Assembly (NCBI RefSeq): GCF_003852895.1
Contig: NZ_QUSW01000004.1
Coordinates: 248,001-312,000, forward strand
Direction of reading: 5' to 3'
Source: Rhizobacter terrae
GTDB taxonomy: Bacteria; Pseudomonadota; Gammaproteobacteria; Burkholderiales; Burkholderiaceae_C
Length of the DNA: 64,000 nucleotides
The notes beneath the pieces are model-generated. The model did no database searches. It was given only the letters and a program-made list of their open reading frames with translations, and had not been told where the DNA came from. Each line of letters opens with the position of its first letter. Position 1 is the stretch's first letter. The position numbers and the translations under genes were made by a program. Positions 10,183 through 21,985 of this stretch are shown piece after piece.

Positions 10183-10773
10183 ATGAAGGATCCCAAACTC
10201 TCGCTTTGTGTCTATTGCGGCTCGCGTGACGGCACGCAGCCTGCCTTTGCAGCCGCTGCCGAAGAGGTCGGCACGCTCATTGGCCGTTCGAATTGGCAAC
10301 TCGTCTATGGCGGCGGCTGTGCGGGACTGATGGGCCGCGTGGCAGATGCCGCGATCTCCTCCGGCGCCCGGACAGTCGGCGTGATCCCGCAGTCGCTGAT
10401 GCAGCGCGAACTGGGCCACCAGGGCCTGGACGAACTGCACGTCGTGGAGACCATGCACCAGCGCAAGCAGCTCATGGCGCAGCGCTCGGACGCCTTCCTC
10501 GCCCTGCCCGGCGGCATCGGCACCTTCGAGGAGCTGTTCGAGGTCTGGACCTGGCGGCAGCTGGGTTACCACGACAAGCCCGTGGCGTTGCTCAACGTGG
10601 ATGGCTACTACGACAAGCTGGTCGAATTCCTCGACCAGACGACCACCCACGGATTCGTCCACGCCTCGCAGCGCGACCTGCTGCTGGTGGACGACGATGC
10701 GCCGCGGCTGCTCGCGCGCATCGCCGAGGCCGCGAAGGCCGCGACCTCGCCGGACGACTACCGGCGGATCTGA
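10183..10773 (+). CDS. LOG-family nucleoside 5'-monophosphate phosphoribohydrolase (TIGR00730)
   Basis: This Rossmann-fold protein (196 residues) has the LOG signature PGGIGTFEE at residues 109-117 and the upstream MHQRK at 91-95. Family members cleave the N-glycosidic bond of nucleoside or cytokinin riboside monophosphates. Its physiological substrate in bacteria is often unclear. The frame is open upstream into dgkA, but the ATG at 10183 starts the conserved sequence MKDPKLSLCVYCGS. Its stop codon abuts the PII stop with no spacer, convergently. Confidence 0.92.
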   Translation: MKDPKLSLCVYCGSRDGTQPAFAAAAEEVGTLIGRSNWQLVYGGGCAGLMGRVADAAISSGARTVGVIPQSLMQRELGHQGLDELHVVETMHQRKQLMAQRSDAFLALPGGIGTFEELFEVWTWRQLGYHDKPVALLNVDGYYDKLVEFLDQTTTHGFVHASQRDLLLVDDDAPRLLARIAEAAKAATSPDDYRRI

Positions 10774-11112
<339 letters not shown>

Positions 11113-11186
11113 TCAAGGCTCCTCTGGTCGGCTGAGTTTAAGCGTGGGAATTCGAGGGATTGTGTCGAGGACCTAACATCCGCTGC

Positions 11187-12362
11187 ATGCGAGAGGAAAC
11201 AGGCTCGATCGATTATGTCATCCGGGTGGTCGACCGGCCTTCATTGATCGATGCGCAAGCATGGAACGCACTGGTGCAGTCGCACGGCGGTGACGCAACG
11301 CCCTTCATGCGGCACGAATACCTGAGCGCGATGCACGAGTCGGCCAGCGCCATCGGCGAGACTGGGTGGCTGCCGCAGTACCTGCTGGTCGAGCAAGGCA
11401 CTGAGCTCATCGCCGCCTGCCCGCTGTACCTCAAGGACCATTCCTATGGCGAGTTCGTCTTCGACTGGGCCTGGGCCGATGCCTACCAGCGCCACGGCCT
11501 GAACTACTACCCCAAGCTGCTGTGCGCCGTGCCCTTCACGCCCGTGCCCGGCGCACGACTGCTGTCGAAGAACCAGGCCGCACAAGAGCTGATGCTTCGC
11601 GCCATGACGCAGATTGCGCGTGATGCCAAGCTGTCATCCGCCCACGTGCTCTTCCTGAGCGAGTCCGACCGCGCGGCCGCCGTGCAAGCTGGCTGGATGA
11701 TGCGCAGCACCGTCCAGTTCCACTGGACCAATCGCGAACCCGAGCCCTACGCCGACTTCGCCGACCTGCTCGCCTCCATGCAGCGCGAGAAGCGAAAGAA
11801 GATCCAGCAGGAGCGTCGCCGCGTCCACGAGCAGGGCATCACCTTCACCCAGCATGCAGGCGCCGGCATCAGTGAGCGGGACTGGGACTTCTTCTACCGC
11901 TGCTACACACTCACCTACCGCGCCCACCACTCCACGCCCTACCTCTCGCGCGACTTCTTCCGCCTGATGGCGACGACCATGCCGGAAAACTGGGTGATGT
12001 TCGTTGCGTGGAAGGATGGCAAGCGCGTGGGCTCATCGCTGATCGCCGTGGACATGCCGCGCGGCGCAGCCTTCGGGCGCTACTGGGGCGCTGTCGAGCA
12101 CATCCCCTTCCTGCACTTCGAGGCCTGCTACTACCAGCCGCTCGACTGGTGCATCGCCAACGGCATGCAGCGCTTCGAAGGCGGCGCGCAGGGCGAGCAC
12201 AAAATGGCGCGCGGACTGCTGCCGGTGCAGACCTGGTCGGCCCACTGGCTGGCCCATCCGCAGTTCGCCCGCGCCGTCGCTGATTTTCTCGAGCGAGAGG
12301 GCGCGGGCGTCGAGAGCTACCTCGACGAACTCAACGAACGCGTGCCCTTCAAGGCGCCTTGA
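11187..12362 (+). CDS. GNAT-fold/FemAB-like acyltransferase (peptidogalycan biosynthesis family)
   Basis: This cytoplasmic protein of about 391 residues belongs to the family often annotated as GNAT N-acetyltransferase or peptidogalycan biosynthesis protein (DUF482-like). The supporting segments are MQREKRKKIQQERRRV, the acyl-CoA-type segment GSSLIAVDMPRGAAFGRYWG, and FEGGAQGEHKMARGLLPVQTWSAHW near the C-terminus. The substrate is not known. I chose ATG 11187; a TTG at 11160 is in frame. Its 3' end overlaps the convergent M16 protease gene by 14 bases. Confidence 0.85.
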   Translation: MREETGSIDYVIRVVDRPSLIDAQAWNALVQSHGGDATPFMRHEYLSAMHESASAIGETGWLPQYLLVEQGTELIAACPLYLKDHSYGEFVFDWAWADAYQRHGLNYYPKLLCAVPFTPVPGARLLSKNQAAQELMLRAMTQIARDAKLSSAHVLFLSESDRAAAVQAGWMMRSTVQFHWTNREPEPYADFADLLASMQREKRKKIQQERRRVHEQGITFTQHAGAGISERDWDFFYRCYTLTYRAHHSTPYLSRDFFRLMATTMPENWVMFVAWKDGKRVGSSLIAVDMPRGAAFGRYWGAVEHIPFLHFEACYYQPLDWCIANGMQRFEGGAQGEHKMARGLLPVQTWSAHWLAHPQFARAVADFLEREGAGVESYLDELNERVPFKAP

Positions 12363-15069
12363 AGTCGCCGGCGAAGGCCGCGACGTAGGCGTCGGGCTTC
12401 ACGTACTTGCGCAGCGCGGCGTTCACCTCGTCGACGGTGAGCTTCGCCAGCTGCGCATCCACCTCGGCGCTGCGCTTGAAGGTCATGCCGAGATACAGGT
12501 TGCGCACCCAGCCGCCCACCACGCTCTGGTCCTGCGCGCGGCCCAGCCGGCGGAAGTTCAGGAGCCCGCGCTGGCCTTCAGCAAGTTCCTGCGCAGTGAA
12601 GCCATCCTTCAAGGCACGTGCCAATTCCTCCTTGAAGGCCTTCTCCACCTTGGCCTGGTTCTGCGGCGCGAAGATGGCCGTGGCACGCCACTCGGAATGC
12701 TCTTCCACCGAGCCCCAGTCGACCATGCTGCGCACGTCGTACGACAGGCCCTCGCCTTCGCGGATGCGCTTCCACAGCCGCGAATTGCCGCCGCTGCCCA
12801 GCAAGTAGTTGGCCATCATCAGCGCGGGGTAGTCTGCGCTGCGGTCGTTCAGGGGCACGTCCTGTGCGAGCACCATGGTGGCGTTCTGGTTGTCGGGCAC
12901 GCTCAGCATGAAGCGCTCGGGCTTCACCGGCACGATGGGGTTCGGAATGTAGACGAAGGGCACGCCGGCATTCCAGTCGCCCAGCGCCGCCTGCAAGGCC
13001 TTCTTCACCGCGTCGGCATCGAAGTCGCCCACCGCGGCGAACTCGCCCTTCTTCGCACCGTAGAAGCGAGAGTGGTAGTCGCGCACCTTCTCAAGCGTCA
13101 CGGCGTTGACGTCCTCGACCATCTCGTCGAATGTGCTGACGTAGCGCGTGTCGCCGCGCGGGTACGGGTTGCCGGTGCGGCCCACCACGATCTCCGCCAC
13201 CGCTTCAGGCTGCTTGCGCTGCTGCTCGATGCCAGCCAGCGCGCCGCGCCGCGTCTCTTCCAGCGCATCCGCCGGGAAGGCCGGCGTGCGCAGCATCTCG
13301 CCCACGAGCGCGATGGCCTGCGGCAGCGTGTCGCGGCGCGACACCAGGCCGATGCTCACCTGGCCGGGACGTGATTCGATGCCGATCTCCGTCTTGAGCT
13401 GGTCCAGCCTGTCCTGGAACTGCTCGCGACTGAGCTTGGCCGTGCCCTTGTTGAGCATGGCGGCCACGAAGTCCGACACCTCGCTGGTGCCGAACAGGGT
13501 CTTCTCGTCGCCGAAGCGAAGCACCAGTTGCGCATGCACCGCATTGCCGCGCGTGCCCTTGGGCAGCAGCGCCGCCTTGATGCCGCCGACCTGCACGATC
13601 TGCGTGCGGCGGTCGATGTTCTCCGGCGTCGCGTCGAAGGCCTCGGCCGTCTTGGCCGCCTCCTGCGGCTTGAAGGTCTTCATTTGCGCGGCCAGGTCCA
13701 CCGTTCGTGGCTCGGGCGCGCGGGCCGGCTTGTCACTGGGAATGTAGGTCGCCATCGTCCGGTTGGAACCCAGCAGGTACTGCGTGCCCACGCGCTGCAC
13801 GTCGGCGGTCTTCACCTCGCGGATGCGGTCGCGCAGCAGGAAGAACAGGCGCCAGTCGCCCTGCGAGACGTAGTCGCTCAGCGCCAGCCCCACCGACTCG
13901 GGATTGGTGAAGGACTGCTCCCAGTTCTTGAGCCACTTGGCCTTGGCGCGCGCCACTTCCTCGTCAGTCACCGGCTCGGCGGCCACGGATTCGACGGTCG
14001 CGAGCAGCTCGCTGCGGGCCTTGTCCACGTCCTGTCCCGGCGCGAACTCGGCACCGAACATCGCATAGCCCGGGTCGTGCATGGCCTGCGCAAAGGCGAA
14101 GGTGCCTGCGGCCAGCTGCTTCTCGGTCAGGCGCTTGTGCAGGCGGCCCGAGGGCGTGTCGCCCATGACGTAGACCAGCACCTCCATGGGTGCGTAGTCA
14201 GGATCCGCACCGGCACTCACGTGGTAGGCCGCGAACATCAGCGGCGAGCCACCCACGCGGCGCAGGATCACGCTGCGCTCGCCATCTTGCGACGGGTCCA
14301 GCGTGTACAGCGTGGGCAGCTTGCGCGTGGGCTTCTTGATCTTGCCGAAGGTCTGCGACACCATCGCCAGCACCTTGGCCGGCACGAAGCGGCCCGACAC
14401 GATCAGCGCCGCATTGTCCGGCTGGTAGTACTGGTGGTAGAAGGCCTGCAGGCGCGGGATGTCCACGTTCTCCACGTCGGCCCGCGCGCCGATGGTGTCG
14501 TGCGCGTAGTTGTGCCAGTCGTACATCACGCCCAGCGTCTTCTTGAAGAGCGTGCGGCCCGGGTTGTTCTCGCCCATCTCCATCTCGTTGCGCACCACCG
14601 TCATCTCGGTGTCCAGGTCCTTGCGCGCGACGTAGCTGTTGATCAGGGCGTCCGACAGCCAGCCGATGTACCAGTTGAGGTTGTCCTCGTTGGTGGAGAA
14701 GCTCGCGGTGTAGTTGGTGCGGTCGAAGGCGGTGGTGCCGTTCGCGCGGAAGCCGCGCTTCTCGAACTCGGCCCACACCTTCGGATGCTTGGGCGTGCCC
14801 TTGAACATCATGTGTTCGAGCAGGTGCGCCATGCCGGTCTCGCCGTAGTTCTCCATGCGCGAGCCGACGCGGATGGTGAGGTTCACCGTGGTGGTCGGCT
14901 TCGATTCATCGGGCACCAGCAGCACTTGCAGGCCATTGGGCAGCCGGTACTCGTCAATGCCTTCGACCGAGGTGACCTTGGTAACGCCGGCGGGCAGCGG
15001 CTGGGCCGACACGGGGAGCGCAGCCGATGACAGTGCGATGAGCAACGCACAGGCAAGACGATGGAGCAT
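12349..15069 (-). CDS. Exported M16 (pitrilysin/insulinase-like) zinc metallopeptidase
   Basis: This 906-residue protein begins with a signal peptide (MLHRLACALLIALSSAALPVSA). The inverted zinc motif HLLEH lies at residues 82-86, and the downstream glutamate segment EMTVVRNEMEMGENNP completes the site. Two tandem M16 units follow; the C-terminal one lacks HxxEH and is presumably structural. A GTG at 15114 would extend the N-terminus by 15 residues, but the ATG at 15069 starts a good signal peptide. The substrate is unknown. Confidence 0.92.
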   Translation of the reverse strand: MLHRLACALLIALSSAALPVSAQPLPAGVTKVTSVEGIDEYRLPNGLQVLLVPDESKPTTTVNLTIRVGSRMENYGETGMAHLLEHMMFKGTPKHPKVWAEFEKRGFRANGTTAFDRTNYTASFSTNEDNLNWYIGWLSDALINSYVARKDLDTEMTVVRNEMEMGENNPGRTLFKKTLGVMYDWHNYAHDTIGARADVENVDIPRLQAFYHQYYQPDNAALIVSGRFVPAKVLAMVSQTFGKIKKPTRKLPTLYTLDPSQDGERSVILRRVGGSPLMFAAYHVSAGADPDYAPMEVLVYVMGDTPSGRLHKRLTEKQLAAGTFAFAQAMHDPGYAMFGAEFAPGQDVDKARSELLATVESVAAEPVTDEEVARAKAKWLKNWEQSFTNPESVGLALSDYVSQGDWRLFFLLRDRIREVKTADVQRVGTQYLLGSNRTMATYIPSDKPARAPEPRTVDLAAQMKTFKPQEAAKTAEAFDATPENIDRRTQIVQVGGIKAALLPKGTRGNAVHAQLVLRFGDEKTLFGTSEVSDFVAAMLNKGTAKLSREQFQDRLDQLKTEIGIESRPGQVSIGLVSRRDTLPQAIALVGEMLRTPAFPADALEETRRGALAGIEQQRKQPEAVAEIVVGRTGNPYPRGDTRYVSTFDEMVEDVNAVTLEKVRDYHSRFYGAKKGEFAAVGDFDADAVKKALQAALGDWNAGVPFVYIPNPIVPVKPERFMLSVPDNQNATMVLAQDVPLNDRSADYPALMMANYLLGSGGNSRLWKRIREGEGLSYDVRSMVDWGSVEEHSEWRATAIFAPQNQAKVEKAFKEELARALKDGFTAQELAEGQRGLLNFRRLGRAQDQSVVGGWVRNLYLGMTFKRSAEVDAQLAKLTVDEVNAALRKYVKPDAYVAAFAGDFKAP

Positions 15070-15169
15070 GGTGTGTTTTGTCAGTCTGAGTGAGCGGGCG
15101 AGTTTAGAGCGCACTCGATGCGGAATCGTTCAATGCCCATGCAACAAGGCGTTCGGCCTGCCCCATGAA

Positions 15170-15191
15170 AAAGGGAGCCGAAGCTCCCTTT
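15170..15191. terminator. Terminator downstream of ppa and M16 leader region
   Basis: AAAGGGAGC, loop CGAA, GCTCCCTTT gives a perfect 9-bp stem. On the minus strand it is followed by TTCATGG after a five-T stretch, so it most likely ends the ppa transcript. Confidence 0.78.
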
Positions 15192-15224
15192 GTGTGCATC
15201 TTGTGCGCTTGTCGACGGCGTCGA

Positions 15225-15761
15225 TTACTTCTTGGCCTTCGCATAGGCCTCGATGCCCGACAAGATCTCGGCCTTCGCCGCTTCCGGGCCTTCCCAGCCC
15301 TTGACCTTCACCCACTTGCCGGCTTCCAGGTCCTTGTAGTGCTCGAAGAAATGCTGGATGGCCTTCAGGCGCATCTGGTTGATGTCCTCGGGCTTTTGCC
15401 AGTGAGTGTAGATGGGCAGCACCTTGTCGATGGGCACCGCCAGCAGCTTGGCGTCGCCGCCGGCTTCGTCTTCCATCTGCAGCACGCCGATGGGGCGGCA
15501 GGTCACGACCACGCCGGGGGTCAGCGGGAACGGCGTGATCACCAGCACGTCCACCGGGTCGCCGTCGTCCGACAGGGTCTGCGGCACGTAGCCGTAGTTG
15601 CAGGGGTAGTGCATGGCCGTCGTCATGAAGCGGTCGACGAACAGGGCGCCGGAGTCCTTGTCGACCTCGTACTTGATCGGGTCGGCGTTCATCGGGATCT
15701 CGATGATCACGTTGAACTGTTCGGGCGCCTTGGCGCCGGGGGTGACGTTGTGCAGGCTCAT
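15225..15761 (-). CDS. ppa: Inorganic pyrophosphatase (family I, soluble)
   Basis: This enzyme hydrolyses cytosolic pyrophosphate to phosphate and pulls biosynthetic reactions forward. It has 178 residues with the family I acidic metal-binding motif [10 protein letters not shown] and the KYEVDK segment. I start at the ATG before SLHNVTPG (15761); longer upstream extensions are not conserved in type. It is divergent from the membrane pyrophosphatase hppA 245 bases away, so soluble and proton-pumping enzymes for the same substrate share one intergenic region. Confidence 0.96.
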   Translation of the reverse strand: MSLHNVTPGAKAPEQFNVIIEIPMNADPIKYEVDKDSGALFVDRFMTTAMHYPCNYGYVPQTLSDDGDPVDVLVITPFPLTPGVVVTCRPIGVLQMEDEAGGDAKLLAVPIDKVLPIYTHWQKPEDINQMRLKAIQHFFEHYKDLEAGKWVKVKGWEGPEAAKAEILSGIEAYAKAKK

Positions 15762-16006
15762 GGTGTTCTCTGGAAGCTGAAAGGCAGTTTTCGGGAAAAC
15801 CCGAATTTTAGCCGTGCGGCTTGCGGCGCCCTGACTGTGCGCAGGCAATGGCCGGAACAACCCTTCCCCTTGGAAAACCACCATGCCTGCATCGTTGCCA
15901 TGTCATAGGCCATCCCGTAGAGTCCACCGGGCTGATCCGAGCGCCCTGCTTCGCTCTATCGGGGCGCATTCCTCCAATCATCCCCGGACAGAAGAAGGAG
16001 ATTCCG

Positions 16007-18211
<2,205 letters not shown>

Positions 18212-18240
18212 GTCGATCCTCTCTCTCGATCATGTTTCAT

Positions 18241-18268
18241 GAGCCCGCTTCGGCGGGCTCTTTCTTTT
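18241..18268 (+). terminator. Intrinsic terminator of hppA
   Basis: GAGCCCGC, tetraloop TTCG, GCGGGCTC, then TTTCTTTT: a textbook Rho-independent terminator 29 bases after the hppA stop. Confidence 0.9.
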
Positions 18269-18309
18269 GCGGCGCGCGCCGGCGACACCACCCTCGCGGC
18301 GTGGACCCG

Positions 18310-19599
18310 TCAAGTCGACAGCAACTGAGTGACGGCGTGGATCCCCAGCCCCACGCAGCCGCCCACCAGCGTGCCGTTGATGCGGATGAACTGCAGGTCG
18401 CGCCCGATGTTGCGCTCCAGCTCCACCGTCATCTCCTGCGTGTTCCAGTCGGCCACGCGGGCAATGATGTACTGCCGGATGTCTTCCCGATAGCGATCGA
18501 TCAGGCGAGGCGCCTGCGCAAGCAGTTGCTCGTTGATCCACGACTGCATGGCCACGTCGCCCAGCAGCCGTTCACCCACCATGCGGATGGCCTCGGCCGT
18601 GCGTGAACGCAGGCTGGAATCTTCGCGCTCCAGGTCGCTTCGCACCCAGGTGATGACCTCGCTCCACACGCCTTGAAGGTACTGACCCAGCGCCGGGCTT
18701 TGCAGCAGCTCGTGCTTGATCGCATCGATCCGTGCGCGCAAGTCGGGGTCCGTCTTCAGGCGTGCGGCGAAGGACGCCGTGAACTCGTCGAACTGCAAAC
18801 GCAGCGGATGTTGCGGATCCTGCGCCATCTCGCCCACCAGGCTGATGAGGCCTGCCACCAGCTTGTTCGTGGCGTAGCGCCCGGCCACGTTGTCCAGCCC
18901 GACGAAGCGCAGGTACCGCACTTCGTTGGCGATGGCGTCGGACACGCGCGCCTTCACCTCGTCGTGGTCCAGCACGTCGGCCAGCTTGCGCAGCACCGCA
19001 TCGAGCAGGGCCTGGTGGCGGCCATCGGTGGTCAGTACCTCGATGAACTGGCCCGAGAGCGTTGCCGCATCGAGCCGGCCGATCTGCTCCAGCACGTTGG
19101 CCTTGAAGAACTCGCGCACCCGAGCGTCGTCCAGTGCCGACAAGGCGTAGCGCACGAGCGCGCCCAGGTGCCAGGCCACCTGGGTCGCATGGGTCTCGTC
19201 GGCCAGCCAGCGCGCGAGCTTGAGGGCGGCATCGAAGCCGCGCAGCTTGTCGAGCACCTGCGGCGTGCTCAGGAAGTTCGAGCAGATGAAGGTCGCGAGG
19301 TTCTCGCCGATGCGGTCCTTGTTGCTCGGGATGATGGCCGTGTGATGAATCGGCAGGCCCATCGGATGGCGGAACAGCGCCACCACCGCGAACCAGTCGG
19401 CGATGGCACCGACCATCGCGGCCTCGCTGAAGGCCGCCACATAGCCCCAGGCCGGATGGCGTGCTCGAAGCACCGAAGCCGCGGCATACAACAAGGCCGC
19501 CACGCCCAGCATGGACAGGGCGATCAGTTTCATGCGTTCGAGGTTTGCGTTTCTCAAGCCGTGATGTCGTGCGCCAAGGGATGACGCAGTATCCGGCAA
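18310..19599 (-). CDS. DUF445 family membrane-anchored protein
   Basis: This protein of about 429 residues has one N-terminal TM helix (MKLIALSMLGVAALLYAAASVL), a long, mostly helical central region and a C-terminal hydrophobic segment (INGTLVGGCVGLGIHAVTQLL). The family mark WFAVVALFRHPMGLPIHHTAIIP is clear. Its function is unknown. The first codon is a TTG (19599); an ATG at 19533 would remove 22 residues, and neither has a strong ribosome site. Confidence 0.87.
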   Translation of the reverse strand: MPDTASSLGARHHGLRNANLERMKLIALSMLGVAALLYAAASVLRARHPAWGYVAAFSEAAMVGAIADWFAVVALFRHPMGLPIHHTAIIPSNKDRIGENLATFICSNFLSTPQVLDKLRGFDAALKLARWLADETHATQVAWHLGALVRYALSALDDARVREFFKANVLEQIGRLDAATLSGQFIEVLTTDGRHQALLDAVLRKLADVLDHDEVKARVSDAIANEVRYLRFVGLDNVAGRYATNKLVAGLISLVGEMAQDPQHPLRLQFDEFTASFAARLKTDPDLRARIDAIKHELLQSPALGQYLQGVWSEVITWVRSDLEREDSSLRSRTAEAIRMVGERLLGDVAMQSWINEQLLAQAPRLIDRYREDIRQYIIARVADWNTQEMTVELERNIGRDLQFIRINGTLVGGCVGLGIHAVTQLLST

Positions 19600-19615
19600 G
19601 CGTCGCGCCCGCCGC

Positions 19616-20884
19616 TCAAGGCCCCTTGCCGAGCTGATCCACGTGGTCCTGCGCGTTGCTGAGGTCCTTGTTCAGCTCGGTGAGGTAGCGCTGGCGCTCC
19701 TCGCTGGTCCAGGACGTGTCAGAGAAGCTGGTGAGCGGGTAAGACTTGCTCGTGTGCACCACCCCCGCGATGCGCGGCATCAGCCGTCGATCGGGGAATG
19801 CATCGGGCCGCAGCAGGAATCCATCGACGTCGCGCAGCGTCAATGGGAACGCCGGCTTGGCATCGCGCACCAGCTTGCCGAACACGGTGAGCTTGATGTC
19901 CTGCGAGCCCGCGGCCACCTCGTCGTTGAAGGTCAGCAAGGCGAAGGGCTTGCCATTGGCGTCGTCGATGCGGCCGGTGATGACGTACCGGCCGGCCTCT
20001 TTCACGTTGGCCTTCAGGTAGAGGTTGAGCGAGCCGTCCTCCATCGCCTCGCGCACGCCGCCGCTCCATGTGGCCGGCGGCTCTGGGGTGTACATCACGT
20101 CGAAGTAGGTGAAGCCCTGCTGGCCGCCGTACTGCAGTGCCAGCTCCACGCGGATCTGTCCGAACAGCCCGCCGAAGCCCTGCTGGGCAGGCTGCAACTG
20201 CGCGCTGTAGATCTTGTCGCTGGGGACCAGGTCGCCCGCCATGCCGTCGTCATTGAAGTTCATCGGCACGTCAGGGAACAACGATGCGGTGTTCGGCGCC
20301 GGCACCTCGTGCGCATTTGCGCGGACCACGCGCAACGGCAGCGCCATGCCGTTGCGGTCCACGACGGACACGGTGAACTTCACCGACTCGTTGCCCTGCA
20401 CGAAGATGCGTTCCTGCGTTGTGCGAAGGCGCACACCGTCCGCGGCCTTGCCATCTTGCTGGCGCAACGCATGGTCTTCGACGACCGGATCGTTGGGCCG
20501 CATCTGGTCCACGTGATCGGATGCAGGTTGCGACTCGAAGGGATAGCGCGTGGAACGGTCGTAGGCCTGCAAGGCTTCCTTCGCGCGCTCCAGGCGCTGC
20601 TGCCAGACGGCGCGCTGATCCTGCCTCGCCTGGATGCCGCTGGCGCTGAACGGCACCGCCGGCGCGGCGGCGGCCGGTGTCGATGTCGCGGAGGCCTTCG
20701 CCCCCTCAGGTGGAATCGCAGACGACGTCACCACGGCGGCAGCCACCTGCGGCGCCGCATCCACCGAGCCCCAGATGATCCACGCCGCAACCAGCATCGT
20801 GGGCGCGAGCCACCACATCCAGTGCCCGCGGCTGTGTCGCCAGCCGCGGGGTGGACGTCTCATGCCACGGCGTGGCACGGTCAT
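19616..20884 (-). CDS. Exported choice-of-anchor X domain-like protein
   Basis: This 422-residue protein has a single N-terminal hydrophobic anchor (WMWWLAPTMLVAAWIIWGSV), an Ala/Pro-rich linker and a periplasmic or secreted part with beta-sandwich-like segments (VKFTVSVVDRNGMALPLRVV, MNFNDDGMAGDLVPSDKIYSA, LNLYLKANVKEAGRYVITGRIDD). The D-D-G-x-x-G-D pattern and the segment order resemble choice-of-anchor X proteins. It lies only 9 bases after a secreted hydrolase-like gene, so they form an operon and perhaps a functional pair. Its function is not known. Confidence 0.65.
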   Translation of the reverse strand: MTVPRRGMRRPPRGWRHSRGHWMWWLAPTMLVAAWIIWGSVDAAPQVAAAVVTSSAIPPEGAKASATSTPAAAAPAVPFSASGIQARQDQRAVWQQRLERAKEALQAYDRSTRYPFESQPASDHVDQMRPNDPVVEDHALRQQDGKAADGVRLRTTQERIFVQGNESVKFTVSVVDRNGMALPLRVVRANAHEVPAPNTASLFPDVPMNFNDDGMAGDLVPSDKIYSAQLQPAQQGFGGLFGQIRVELALQYGGQQGFTYFDVMYTPEPPATWSGGVREAMEDGSLNLYLKANVKEAGRYVITGRIDDANGKPFALLTFNDEVAAGSQDIKLTVFGKLVRDAKPAFPLTLRDVDGFLLRPDAFPDRRLMPRIAGVVHTSKSYPLTSFSDTSWTSEERQRYLTELNKDLSNAQDHVDQLGKGP

Positions 20885-20893
20885 CGGCTCCGG

Positions 20894-21781
20894 CTAGTTC
20901 GCGTAGGACGCCATGTCGGCACGCACCTTGGAGATGATGCCGGCCCAGTTGCCGCTGGTGTAGTGGTTGAACGCCTCGGCGTCGTCGCGGAACGAGACGG
21001 TGTGGTTCGTCCACTTCACGCGGCCGCCTTCATTGGCCGCGGTGCCCAGCGTGAGGTCGTTGCAGAACCAGTCCGAGGGGTTGCAGTACGAGCCGCCGGA
21101 GCTGCCCGACACGCCGCCGCTGGAGTGGTAGGCCACGGCCTCGTCGTCCTGCCCCGGCAGGATGCCCGAGTACAGCGTGCCCTTGGCGCCTGCGAACATG
21201 TAGAACACCTTGCCGCGGGTGTTGTTGTGGTTGTACATGGCGCGCGAGGTCGAGGTCTTCAAGTCGCCCACCAGAGGTTCGGACAAGGCCCAGCTGCCCG
21301 CGTCGGCCAGCTCGGACCCGCCCGCAGCACCGCCACCGATGTCCACCCACTTGATGTTCCAGCCGGTCTGCGTCGTGCCGTCACTGTTGGTGCATTGGCC
21401 CGACGAGTTGGGCGACGGCGTCTTCTTGTACCGAGCCGTGCCGCCGTACAGATCGAGCGCGTAGCCGATCATCAGGTTGCCCGCGCTGTGCGCGGCGATG
21501 TAGCACCAGTTGTTGCCGGTGCAGTAGCAATCCAGAGCATCGCGAACCAGGTAGTTCTGCGAGGAGATGTGGTTGTAGCCGTCCCAGTTGACCGACTTCT
21601 TGTTCACGCCCGCTGCGGTGCTGGACGGCCCCCAGTAGGTGAAGTCCGCATGGTTGCCGACCTGGCCGCCGCCGGTGCGGCCATTGATCCACAGCGAATA
21701 GTTCGTCGCCTGCGACGACAGCGCCACCAGTGCGGCGATACCCATCGCCCACTTCAGGGCCTTGCGCAATCCTTGCCTCAT
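20894..21781 (-). CDS. Secreted lipase-like alpha/beta hydrolase candidate
   Basis: This 295-residue protein starts at the ATG 21781, with GGAGG six bases upstream. A signal peptide (ALKWAMGIAALVALSSQA) precedes the mature part. The segment CYIAAHSAGNLMIGYALDLYGG looks like a nucleophile elbow (A-H-S-A-G, a G-x-S-x-G variant), and LWINGRTGGG near the N-terminus could form the oxyanion site. Several Cys suggest disulphides. Sequence resemblance to any named lipase is weak, so the hydrolase call is tentative. It is cotranscribed with the downstream choice-of-anchor X gene. Confidence 0.6.
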   Translation of the reverse strand: MRQGLRKALKWAMGIAALVALSSQATNYSLWINGRTGGGQVGNHADFTYWGPSSTAAGVNKKSVNWDGYNHISSQNYLVRDALDCYCTGNNWCYIAAHSAGNLMIGYALDLYGGTARYKKTPSPNSSGQCTNSDGTTQTGWNIKWVDIGGGAAGGSELADAGSWALSEPLVGDLKTSTSRAMYNHNNTRGKVFYMFAGAKGTLYSGILPGQDDEAVAYHSSGGVSGSSGGSYCNPSDWFCNDLTLGTAANEGGRVKWTNHTVSFRDDAEAFNHYTSGNWAGIISKVRADMASYAN

Positions 21782-21985
21782 CAACGCCTCCAGATCTCGT
21801 ACGTCGTTCAAGGGTGGAATCACGGCACTGCGTGCGTGCTGCACGGGTCGTGTGGGAGGAAGTATCGAAGTGGTGCGCGATGCACCGCAGCGGGCTAACC
21901 CGCAACGAAGGCGCACCTCGTGGGTGAATGACGAAGACAGGTTCGCGAGGCCAATGGAATGGCTCGCGAGGCCAAGCTCAGCGGC

